DNA of 6,982 bases from 39-52-133 sp036523795. Lineage in GTDB: Bacteria; Pseudomonadota; Gammaproteobacteria; Burkholderiales; Gallionellaceae. A program made the position numbers and the translations under genes. Positions 1 to 5,650 of the stretch are shown one piece after another. Positions within the stretch are counted from its first letter, which is position 1. Each line of letters starts with the position of its first letter. The stretch spans positions 1 to 6,982 of the forward strand of contig DATDDN010000062.1 in NCBI GenBank assembly GCA_036523795.1. Reading direction: 5' to 3'. The notes under the pieces were generated by a model, which was not told where the DNA came from, ran no database searches, and saw only the letters and a list, made by a program, of their open reading frames with translations.

Positions 1-717
1 AGCAAGGTGATGGTCAACTCGCGTAACCTGGACAAATTCCTGGGGGTGCGTCGTTACAGCTATGGCATCGCCGAGAAGGTAAACCAGGTCGGCCAGGTGA
101 CAGGTCTTGCCTGGACAGAGGTTGGCGGTGAGTTGCTTACCATCGAGGCTGCCGTCATGTCGGGCAAGGGCAAGGTCACTACAACCGGAAAGCTGGGCGA
201 GGTCATGCAGGAATCCATCCAGGCAGCGCTGAGTGTGGTGCGCAGCCGCGCACGCGGTCTGGGAATAGCGGCCAACTTCTACGAGAAGAGCGATCTGCAT
301 ATCCACCTGCCGGAAGGCGCGACGCCAAAAGATGGCCCCAGTGCCGGTATCGGCATCTGCACCGCGATGGTGTCCGCATTGACCGGCATCCCGGTGCGCT
401 CCGATGTGGCGATGACCGGGGAAATCACCCTGCGCGGCGAGGTGCTGCCCATCGGTGGCTTGAAAGAAAAGCTGCTGGCCGCACAGCGTGGTGGCATCAA
501 GGTGGTGCTGATTCCAACGGAGAACGTCAAGGATCTGGCGGAGATTCCGGATAATGTCAAAAACAAGCTGGAAATCCACCCGGTCAAATGGATAGACCAG
601 GTGCTGGAGATGGCGCTGGAGCACAAACCCGAGCCATTGCCGGAATCTGATCCGGTTGCCTCACCGCTGGCCGCAATCGCAGACTCTCCGGAGTCCGCGG
701 CATCAATCAAGCACTGA
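1..717 (+). CDS. lon: Lon ATP-dependent protease, C-terminal part (5' end outside window)
   Basis: This is the C-terminal 238 residues of the cytoplasmic AAA+ serine protease Lon, which degrades misfolded and specific regulatory proteins. The reading frame is open from base 1, so the true start and the AAA+ ATPase domain lie upstream. The visible part begins near the end of the ATPase module (NSRNLDKFLGVRRY), then the proteolytic domain: GQVTGLAWTEVGG, LGEVMQESIQAAL and PEGATPKDGPSAG. The catalytic serine is codon 340-342 in PKDGPSAG. The catalytic lysine is codon 469-471 in GGLKEKLLAA, 43 residues later, the same spacing as Ser679/Lys722 of E. coli Lon. The protease therefore looks intact. 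After the usual final helix (WIDQVLEMAL) there is a tail of about 30 residues rich in Pro, Ala, Ser and acidic residues, longer than in E. coli. lon followed by hupB is a common proteobacterial gene order. Identification is secure. Confidence 0.97.
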   Translation, partial: SKVMVNSRNLDKFLGVRRYSYGIAEKVNQVGQVTGLAWTEVGGELLTIEAAVMSGKGKVTTTGKLGEVMQESIQAALSVVRSRARGLGIAANFYEKSDLHIHLPEGATPKDGPSAGIGICTAMVSALTGIPVRSDVAMTGEITLRGEVLPIGGLKEKLLAAQRGGIKVVLIPTENVKDLAEIPDNVKNKLEIHPVKWIDQVLEMALEHKPEPLPESDPVASPLAAIADSPESAASIKH

Positions 718-734
718 GCAGGTGCATTCAATTC

Positions 735-785
735 AAGCTGTGCAACAACTTTGTCGCAAGATCGAAAAAGTTTTTGCAACAGCTT
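735..785. repeat. Long imperfect palindrome between lon and hupB
   Basis: A 51-nt region can fold into one long stem. Pairs are 735-740 with 780-785, 741-745 with 774-778 (A779 bulged), 747-752 with 767-772 and 754-756 with 763-765, closing on a 6-nt loop at 757-762. The only interruptions are two single mismatches (C746/T773 and G753/A766) and the bulge. It begins 18 nt after the lon stop codon. It has no T-run on its 3' side, so it is not a standard intrinsic terminator for lon. Its right end overlaps the first two bases of the hupB -35 hexamer. It could be a lon mRNA 3'-end structure, an operator for hupB, or both. The pairing is read directly; the role is inference. Confidence 0.6.
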
Positions 786-812
786 GACCATGCCGAGAAC
801 CCTTGATATAAA
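784..812 (+). promoter_or_regulatory. Predicted sigma-70 promoter of hupB (and downstream tRNAs)
   Basis: TTGACC at 784-789 matches five of six bases of the -35 consensus. TATAAA at 807-812 matches five of six of the -10 consensus. The spacer is exactly 17 nt. Transcription would start near 819, leaving a leader of roughly 48 nt before the hupB start. This is the best promoter-like sequence in the window and fits an abundant nucleoid protein and tRNAs. Confidence 0.75.
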
Positions 813-866
813 GCCGTTGCAGGGCTTTGCTCTGTTATCTAAACCAATAAGCAAAGGGGAATTTAC

Positions 867-1139
867 GTGAACAAGTCTGAATTGATTGATGCAATTGCAA
901 AGTCGGCTGACATTTCCAAAGCAGCAGCAGGCCGCGCACTGGATGCTACTGTTGAATCCATCAAAAAATCCCTGAAAAAGGGTGACCTGGTTACTCTGGT
1001 AGGCTTCGGTACTTTCTACGTCGGCAAGCGCGCTGCACGTAACGGCCGCAATCCACAGACTGGTGCATCGATCAAGATCAAGGCAGCGAAAGTTCCTAAA
1101 TTTCGTGCTGGCAAAGGTCTGAAAGATGCTGTAAACTAG
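867..1139 (+). CDS. hupB: DNA-binding protein HU-beta
   Basis: This encodes a 90-residue histone-like protein of the HU/IHF family, which dimerises and bends DNA without strong sequence preference in the nucleoid. The N-terminal helices (MNKSELIDAIAKSADISKAAAGRALDA) are followed by the conserved VGFGTF strand at residues 45-50. The arm motif RNPQTG lies at 61-66, where Pro63 is the intercalating residue, and the protein ends KVPKFRAGKGLKDAVN. Length and pattern match E. coli HU-beta closely. The start is GTG at 867: the strong Shine-Dalgarno AAAGGGGA (853-860) lies 6 nt upstream and the N-terminus aligns with MNKSQLID. The gene sits 149 nt after lon with its own promoter. Its stop is only 10 nt before tRNA-Val, so it is probably co-transcribed with the two tRNAs. 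HU-beta is preferred over HU-alpha from the sequence and the lon linkage. Confidence 0.97.
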   Translation: MNKSELIDAIAKSADISKAAAGRALDATVESIKKSLKKGDLVTLVGFGTFYVGKRAARNGRNPQTGASIKIKAAKVPKFRAGKGLKDAVN

Positions 1140-1149
1140 CGAGCTCGTT

Positions 1150-1225
1150 GGGTGCTTAGCTCAGCTGGTAGAGCACCGCCCTTACAAGGCGATGGTCGGC
1201 GGTTCGATCCCGTCAGCACCCACCA
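1150..1225 (+). tRNA. tRNA-Val (anticodon UAC)
   Basis: A complete 76-nt cloverleaf with encoded CCA. The acceptor stem is GGGTGCT (1150-1156) with AGCACCC (1215-1221), discriminator A1222 and CCA 1223-1225. The D stem is GCTC/GAGC. The anticodon loop CTTACAA has TAC at 1183-1185. The T stem is GGCGG/CCGTC with one G-T pair, and its loop is TTCGATC. The anticodon stem CCGCC/GGCGA leaves its outermost position (27-43) as a C-A mismatch. The gene starts 10 nt after the hupB stop, leaving no room for a separate terminator or full promoter in the gap. Confidence 0.96.
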
Positions 1226-1235
1226 GTAAAGTTTT

Positions 1236-1312
1236 GGAGTGGTAGTTCAGTTGGTTAGAATACCGGCCTGTCACGCCGGGGGTCGCGGGTTCGAGTCCCG
1301 TCCACTCCGCCA
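1236..1312 (+). tRNA. tRNA-Asp (anticodon GUC), first copy
   Basis: A complete 77-nt cloverleaf with encoded CCA. The acceptor stem is GGAGTGG (1236-1242) with CCACTCC (1302-1308), discriminator G1309 and CCA 1310-1312. The anticodon stem is CCGGC/GCCGG with loop CTGTCAC and anticodon GTC at 1270-1272. The T loop carries TTCGAGT. It lies 10 nt after tRNA-Val and just before a strong terminator, so it is the last gene of the hupB-tRNA-Val-tRNA-Asp unit. An identical copy is found at 3276-3352. Confidence 0.97.
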
Positions 1313-1316
1313 GATT

Positions 1317-1342
1317 AAGGCGAACGCGAGTTCGCCTTTTTT
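1317..1342 (+). terminator. Intrinsic terminator after hupB-tRNA-Val-tRNA-Asp
   Basis: A perfect 9-bp stem, AAGGCGAAC (1317-1325) with GTTCGCCTT (1330-1338), closes on a GCGA (GNRA-type) tetraloop. It runs into six T residues at 1337-1342 and begins 4 nt after the tRNA-Asp CCA end. Confidence 0.93.
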
Positions 1343-1373
1343 CATGTAAATAAATCCAGTAGGTAGCCTAGCT

Positions 1374-3266
1374 ATGTTTGATTTCGTACATGAGAGAAAA
1401 CGTTTAGTTCAAATTGTATTGCTGCTCATTGTCTTGCCGTTTGCGTTCTGGGGTGTCGACTCCTATCGCAAGGCGGGGGGCGGCGATGCTCCTGCCACAG
1501 TCGATGGCGAAAAGATCACCCAGCAGGAATTGGATACGGCACTGCGCCAGCAGCAGGACAGAATGCGCGAGCTGATGGGGGCGAATTTTGACCCTTCCAT
1601 CTTTGATAATCCCGAAGTCAAACGCAGCATACTGGAAAAGCTGGTCAACCAGCGGCTGATGACCATGCAGGCGCGCAAGGCTGGCCTGACTGTAAGTGAC
1701 GAGCAGTTGGCGCAGCTGATCGCTGGTATTCGCGCCTTTCAGAAGGACGACAAGTTTGATAAGCAGGCGTATGAACGGGCACTGAAGAGCCAGAACATGA
1801 CGCCGCAGATTTTTGAAGCCCGTGTGAAGCAGGAATTGACCACCCGCCAGCTGGTCGATGCCTATACACAGAATGGATTTTCCTCGCAGTCGGCCGCAGA
1901 GAACCTGATCCGATTGAATGAACAGCAGCGCGTGGTGAGCGTGGCGCAGCTGGCTGACGATGATTTCATGAATCAGGTCAAGGTGGATGACGCTGCGGTC
2001 AAGGACTATTTTGATCGAAATCAGAATGAATTCCGCTCACCGGAACAGGTGAAGGCTGAGTATGTCGTTTTGTCTGCTGCTTCCTTGCAGAACAAGGTGT
2101 CAGTGGAGCCCGCCGAAATCAAGCAGTATTACGACGATCGCCGATCCGAATTCGGGACACCGGAGCAGCGCAAGGTGTCGCACATTCTGATTCAGGTTCC
2201 AGCTTCTGCCTCGGAAGCGGACAGGCAGGCCGCCAAAGCCAAGGCTGAGGACATCCTGCAGCAAGTCAAGCGTGCGCCTGGAGACTTTGCCGAGCTGGCC
2301 AAGAAGTATTCGCAGGATCCGGGCTCTGCCGCGAACGGCGGCGATCTGGGTTTCTTTGGTCGCGGCATGATGGTCAAGCCGTTTGAAGATGCGGCATTCG
2401 GGCTGAAGGTCGGGGAGATCAGCGGCGTTGTCCAGTCGGATTTCGGTTTCCACATCATCAAGCTTTTTGCGGTCAAAGCAGCTCAGACGCCTTCTCTGGA
2501 TAGCGTGAAGAGCACGATCGCGCAAAGGCTGAAGGCGCAAAAGGCGGAAGACAACTTTGCCGAGCTGGCTGAAAAATTCAGCACCACAGTTTATGAGCAG
2601 AGTGATTCCCTGAAAGCTGCGGCTGAAATTGCCAAGGCGCCGATACAGCAGGTGGCCTGGCTGAGCAAAGGGCAGCCAGCGGTAGCGCCGTGGTCTGACA
2701 AGGTCATGCAGGCACTGTTCTCTGACGACGTCATCAAGAACAAGCGCAATACCCCCGCAATTGAAGTGGCGCCCAATACGTTGCTGGCGGCACGGATGGT
2801 TGACTACAAGCCGGCCAGCATCATGCCTTTCGCCGATGTGGCAGCCGGCATTCGCCAGAAGTTGCAGCGTCAGCAGGCCCATGACCTGGCAATCAAACAG
2901 GGACAGGCGGTGCTTGCCCAGTTGCAGCAGGGCAAGCCAGCCCAGCTGAACTGGAAGGCGGCACAGACGGTGACGCGTGTGCAGCACACAGGTATGGATA
3001 ATGATGTGGCCCGTCTGGTATTCCAGACCAGCATCGCAACCTTGCCGGCCTATGCGGGAATAGAGAGCGCTCAGGGCGGGTATCGGGTTGTTCGCATCGA
3101 TGCGGTAAAAGAAGTCGGCTCCATAGATCCGCTCAAGCGTGCAGGGTATGAAGGTCAGCTCCGCAAAATGACGGGCGAGGAGCTGCTGCTGGCCTACCTG
3201 GCGGATGCCCGCAGGCATGCAAACATCCACATCAAGACTTTCTCGCCTGGAGACGCGGGCAAGTAA
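1374..3266 (+). CDS. ppiD: PpiD-like periplasmic peptidyl-prolyl isomerase/chaperone
   Basis: This is a 630-residue inner-membrane-anchored folding factor that assists proteins emerging from the Sec translocon into the periplasm (family knowledge). A short basic N-terminus (HERKR) precedes one hydrophobic segment at residues 11-28, giving a cytoplasmic N-terminus and a periplasmic body. Residues about 37-190 form a SurA/PpiD-type N-terminal chaperone domain (VDGEKITQQELD, LVNQRLMTMQARKAGLTVSDEQL). A parvulin domain spans about 267-366 (VSHILI, DPGSAANGGDLGFFGRG, FGFHIIK) with His270 and His360 present. A C-terminal helical/chaperone region follows. Length is similar to E. coli PpiD (623). The ATG at 1374 has only a weak ribosome site (AGGTAG, 1361-1366) but places the membrane anchor at the very N-terminus, as expected. 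ppiD after hupB is a common order. The gene lies 31 nt after a terminator and 9 nt before a tRNA-Asp gene. Confidence 0.94.
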   Translation: MFDFVHERKRLVQIVLLLIVLPFAFWGVDSYRKAGGGDAPATVDGEKITQQELDTALRQQQDRMRELMGANFDPSIFDNPEVKRSILEKLVNQRLMTMQARKAGLTVSDEQLAQLIAGIRAFQKDDKFDKQAYERALKSQNMTPQIFEARVKQELTTRQLVDAYTQNGFSSQSAAENLIRLNEQQRVVSVAQLADDDFMNQVKVDDAAVKDYFDRNQNEFRSPEQVKAEYVVLSAASLQNKVSVEPAEIKQYYDDRRSEFGTPEQRKVSHILIQVPASASEADRQAAKAKAEDILQQVKRAPGDFAELAKKYSQDPGSAANGGDLGFFGRGMMVKPFEDAAFGLKVGEISGVVQSDFGFHIIKLFAVKAAQTPSLDSVKSTIAQRLKAQKAEDNFAELAEKFSTTVYEQSDSLKAAAEIAKAPIQQVAWLSKGQPAVAPWSDKVMQALFSDDVIKNKRNTPAIEVAPNTLLAARMVDYKPASIMPFADVAAGIRQKLQRQQAHDLAIKQGQAVLAQLQQGKPAQLNWKAAQTVTRVQHTGMDNDVARLVFQTSIATLPAYAGIESAQGGYRVVRIDAVKEVGSIDPLKRAGYEGQLRKMTGEELLLAYLADARRHANIHIKTFSPGDAGK

Positions 3267-3275
3267 GAAGTTCTG

Positions 3276-3352
3276 GGAGTGGTAGTTCAGTTGGTTAGAA
3301 TACCGGCCTGTCACGCCGGGGGTCGCGGGTTCGAGTCCCGTCCACTCCGCCA
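3276..3352 (+). tRNA. tRNA-Asp (anticodon GUC), second identical copy
   Basis: This 77-nt tRNA is base-for-base identical to the copy at 1236-1312, including the CCA (3350-3352) and anticodon GTC at 3310-3312. It begins 9 nt after the ppiD stop, so it is most simply transcribed together with ppiD, and it is followed by a hairpin terminator. The flanking sequences differ from those of copy 1 apart from a short AGTAA and GTTnTG resemblance upstream. The repeat is therefore essentially the tRNA itself. Confidence 0.97.
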
Positions 3353-3368
3353 ATTCAAGCAGAAACAG

Positions 3369-3397
3369 AAAAAGCGAATCCACGGATTCGCTTTTTT
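3369..3397. terminator. Bidirectional intrinsic terminator between tRNA-Asp and fabI
   Basis: The core stem AGCGAATC (3373-3380) with GATTCGCT (3385-3392) has a CACG loop. It is flanked by an A-tract on the left and T3392-T3397 on the right. Read on the plus strand it ends the ppiD-tRNA-Asp unit. Read on the minus strand it also has a T-run and lies about 40 nt beyond the fabI stop, so it can serve both convergent transcripts. Confidence 0.9.
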
Positions 3398-3437
3398 ATT
3401 TGCCGGGCGCCTAACGCCGATCAGCGCCAGATGAGTG

Positions 3438-4223
3438 TCAGCTTTCTGTGTGGCCCAGTGAAGTGGTATTGAAGCCGCCATCGACATAGGTGATTTCGCC
3501 GGTGATGCCGCTGGCGAGGTTGCTGCACAGGAAAGCCGCAGCATTGCCGACTTCGTCAATGGTCACGTTGCGCTTGAGCGGGGCATTCCTGGCGTTGTAG
3601 GCGAGCAGCTTGGAAAAATCGCCTATGCCAGCCGCAGCCAGTGTCTTGATCGGGCCGGCAGAGATGCCGTTCACGCGCAGGCCCTTGTGGCCAAGATCCA
3701 TGGCCAGGTAACGCACGCTGGCCTCGAGGCTGGCCTTGGCGAGGCCCATGATATTGTAGTGAGGCATGGTGCGCACGGCGCCCAGATAGGTCATGGTGAG
3801 CAGCGCTGCATTGTCGTTCAGGTGGGGCAGGGATGCCTTGGCCATGGCCGAGAAGCTGTACGAGCTGATGTCATGGGCAACGCGGAATGCGTCGCGGCTC
3901 AGGCCGTCAAGATAGCCGCCATCGAGCGCTTCGCGCGGGGCGAATGCAATCGAGTGAACGAAGCCGTCGAACTTGTCCCAGTGCTTGCCAAGGTCGACAA
4001 ACAGCTGCCTGATTTCTTCATCGTTGGCAACGTCGCAAGGTAACACCAGTTTGCTTCCGAATTCCTCGGCCATATCGATAACGCGATCCTTCACGCGTTC
4101 GCCCTGGTAGGTAAAAGCCAGCTCTGCGCCTTCTCGTTGCATGGCCCTGGCCGTACCATATGCGATGGAACGGTTACTGATCATGCCGGTAATCAGGATG
4201 CGTTTGTTGGCCAGAAATCCCAT
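3438..4223 (-). CDS. fabI: Enoyl-[acyl-carrier-protein] reductase (NADH), FabI
   Basis: This 261-residue cytoplasmic short-chain dehydrogenase-type enzyme reduces trans-2-enoyl-ACP in the last step of each fatty acid elongation cycle. The N-terminal Rossmann motif is GFLANKRILITGMISNRSIA. The catalytic Tyr156 and Lys163 lie in HYNIMGLAKASLEASVRYLA, with the extra FabI tyrosine at Tyr146. ISAGPIKTLAAAGIGDF follows, and the C-terminus has GEITYVDGGFNTTS. Length matches E. coli FabI (262) and the numbering coincides. Residue 93, Gly in E. coli (SIGFAP), is Ala here (SIAFAP); Met159 and Phe203 are conserved. The ATG at 4221-4223 has a good Shine-Dalgarno, AGAGGA, at 4229-4234 on the minus strand. 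The gene is a single-gene unit, convergent with ppiD-tRNA-Asp and divergent from ccmA. Confidence 0.97.
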   Translation of the reverse strand: MGFLANKRILITGMISNRSIAYGTARAMQREGAELAFTYQGERVKDRVIDMAEEFGSKLVLPCDVANDEEIRQLFVDLGKHWDKFDGFVHSIAFAPREALDGGYLDGLSRDAFRVAHDISSYSFSAMAKASLPHLNDNAALLTMTYLGAVRTMPHYNIMGLAKASLEASVRYLAMDLGHKGLRVNGISAGPIKTLAAAGIGDFSKLLAYNARNAPLKRNVTIDEVGNAAAFLCSNLASGITGEITYVDGGFNTTSLGHTES

Positions 4224-4269
4224 GATGTTCCTCTGTGAAGATTAGGTTTGTGACACCATTAACTGGGCG

Positions 4270-4275
4270 ATTATA
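4270..4275 (-). promoter_or_regulatory. Predicted -10 element for fabI
   Basis: Read on the minus strand, a perfect TATAAT lies 47 nt upstream of the fabI ATG. No good -35 hexamer stands 16-18 nt further upstream (the positions read TGCGCC/GTGCGC). It is flanked by GGGC (4265-4268) and GCCC (4276-4279), a small inverted repeat around the -10 that could be an operator half-site pair or chance. Confidence 0.5.
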
Positions 4276-4316
4276 GCCCCTCGATCATTGCGGCGCACCG
4301 TGCAGATGCTATCGTA

Positions 4317-4322
4317 TATAAT
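4317..4322 (+). promoter_or_regulatory. Predicted -10 element for the ccm operon
   Basis: A perfect TATAAT lies 30 nt upstream of the preferred ccmA ATG, which implies a leader of only about 24 nt. The -35 position is GC-rich and poor, so an activator or a weak promoter is possible. It is divergent from the fabI -10, with 41 bp between the two elements. Confidence 0.5.
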
Positions 4323-4352
4323 CTTCAGCCAATTCTTGGAGTGAAGGCAGTT

Positions 4353-4967
4353 ATGCTGGAAGTGAGCAACCTTGCCTGCAGGCGGGGTGACCATCAGTTG
4401 TTTGAAGGGCTGGGATTTACCTTGTCCGAAGGGGAGCTGATGCAGGTGCTGGGGGCCAATGGCAGCGGCAAGACCACCTTGCTGCGCACTTTGTGCGGCT
4501 TCATGCAGCCTGCTGCAGGAAACATCAAATGGGCTGGCCAGAACGTGGGGGAACTGGGCGAGTCCTATTTCGCACAAATCGTCTATCTGGGACACGCCAA
4601 TGCGATCAAGGATGAACTCAGTGCGCTGGAGAATGTATTGATCAATGCGTCATTGGCTGGCAACGTCGTGGATCCGTTGCAGGCCATCGCAGCCTTGCGT
4701 CGCCTCGGCTTGCGCGGCAAGGAAAACCTGCCGGTAAAGGTGCTGTCGCAAGGGCAGCGCCGACGTATTGCACTCGCACGCTTGCTGCTCAGCAATGCTC
4801 CTTTGTGGATACTGGATGAACCTCTTGCGGCTTTGGATGTCAGTGCTGTAGGCCTGATGCAGGCCCTGATCGGTGAGCACCTGAGCCGGCAAGGCATGGC
4901 GATTTTTACCACCCATCAGCCCCTGGAAGTCGCCGGGGTGACTACCCGCCAAGTGGCCTTGTCATGA
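4353..4967 (+). CDS. ccmA: Cytochrome c maturation ABC transporter ATP-binding subunit CcmA
   Basis: CcmA is the cytoplasmic ATPase of the CcmAB(C) complex. It hydrolyses ATP to release holo-CcmE (heme-loaded chaperone) from CcmC/D in System I cytochrome c biogenesis. Within 204 residues, Walker A is GANGSGKT (34-41), the ABC signature LSQGQ (131-135), Walker B LWILDEP (151-157) with catalytic Glu156, and the switch histidine His188 in TTHQP. The N-terminus MLEVSNLACRRGDHQLFEGL and the size match E. coli CcmA. I prefer ATG 4353 because GAAGG (4343-4347) lies 5 nt upstream and the family begins MLE. A GTG at 4341 would add four residues (MKAV). It is the first gene of the operon, and its stop overlaps the ccmB start in ATGA. 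The generic ABC fold alone would be ambiguous; the following ccmBCDE settles it. Confidence 0.95.
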   Translation: MLEVSNLACRRGDHQLFEGLGFTLSEGELMQVLGANGSGKTTLLRTLCGFMQPAAGNIKWAGQNVGELGESYFAQIVYLGHANAIKDELSALENVLINASLAGNVVDPLQAIAALRRLGLRGKENLPVKVLSQGQRRRIALARLLLSNAPLWILDEPLAALDVSAVGLMQALIGEHLSRQGMAIFTTHQPLEVAGVTTRQVALS

Positions 4968-5647
4968 ACCGATTGTCCTTGCCTGGGCTGCTGATGCAGG
5001 TCATTCGGCGCGATCTCCTGCTGGCCATGCGGCGCCGCGCGGACGTGCTGACCATACTGGTGTTTTTCATCATGGTGGTCAGCCTGTTCCCGCTGGGCAT
5101 CGGGCCGGAGCAGGAGGTGTTGCGCAAGATTGCGCCTGGCGTGGTGTGGGTCGCTGCCCTGCTGGCGTCGATGCTGTCCCTGGGGCGAATGTTTTCTGCA
5201 GACTATCTGGATGGAACGCTGGAACAGATGCTGCTGGTGCCGCAGCCATTGTCGGTGCTGGTGCTTGGCAAGATTGCCGCGCACTGGATGTTGTCCGGTT
5301 TGCCGCTGGTGCTGATCGCGCCGGTGCTGGGCCTGCAGTTCGATGTATCCGCCCCCGCCCTGTGGGTGCTGTTGGCAGCCTTGCTGCTGGGGACACCGAT
5401 ATTGAGCATGCTGGGGGCGATCGGTGCGGCGCTCACCCTGGGCCTGCGCGGCGGCGGCGTGATGGTTTCCCTGCTGGTGTTGCCATTGTGCATTCCAGTG
5501 CTGATTTTTGGCGCAGGAGCGGTGGACGCCGCGACCAGCGGCATGAGTCCTGTGTCACATCTGGCCTTGCTTGGTGCGATGTTGATGGTATCCTTGCTGC
5601 TTACGCCGTGGGTGACGGCGCAAGCGTTACGTATTTCGATGGAGTAG
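4964..5647 (+). CDS. ccmB: Heme exporter/CcmABCD complex membrane subunit CcmB
   Basis: This 227-residue integral inner-membrane protein is the permease-like partner of CcmA. About six hydrophobic segments can be read, near residues 27-45, 58-76, 96-122, 132-158, 165-186 and 199-221. The conserved cytoplasmic stretch FSADYLDGTLEQMLLVP (77-93) resembles the DGSLEQ region of E. coli CcmB (220 residues) and probably contacts CcmA. The start ATG (4964-4966) overlaps the ccmA stop in ATGA, implying translational coupling. Its stop lies 3 nt before ccmC. Although the family was first called a heme exporter, current work assigns it to ATP-driven release of holo-CcmE rather than heme transport itself. 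Confidence 0.94.
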   Translation: MNRLSLPGLLMQVIRRDLLLAMRRRADVLTILVFFIMVVSLFPLGIGPEQEVLRKIAPGVVWVAALLASMLSLGRMFSADYLDGTLEQMLLVPQPLSVLVLGKIAAHWMLSGLPLVLIAPVLGLQFDVSAPALWVLLAALLLGTPILSMLGAIGAALTLGLRGGGVMVSLLVLPLCIPVLIFGAGAVDAATSGMSPVSHLALLGAMLMVSLLLTPWVTAQALRISME

Positions 5648-5650
5648 GGT

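Noticed and set aside
735..785. Palindrome as an intrinsic terminator of lon
   Set aside because: The stem is followed by GACCATGCCG rather than a T-run, so it does not fit the standard terminator pattern. It is kept only as an unexplained palindrome.
1236..3352. Genomic island or prophage integrated at tRNA-Asp
   Set aside because: The tRNA repeats resemble att duplications, but the segment between them is a conserved housekeeping gene (ppiD) with no integrase or mobile gene.
2100..3383. Long minus-strand open frame (427 codons) antisense to ppiD and tRNA-Asp
   Set aside because: It is the complement of a well-supported ppiD reading frame. Its N-terminal part, WTGLEPATPGVTGRYSNQLN, is the well-known spurious translation of the antisense of a tRNA-Asp gene.
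3406..3428. GGCGC/GCGCC inverted repeat downstream of fabI
   Set aside because: It has a 5-bp stem and a 13-nt loop with no adjacent T-run on the minus strand. The better terminator at 3369-3397 explains fabI transcript ending.
3311..3559. Minus-strand frame with SGRDSNPRPPA-like peptide near the second tRNA-Asp
   Set aside because: This is another antisense translation of the tRNA-Asp gene, joined to an out-of-frame piece of fabI. There is no protein family and no ribosome site.
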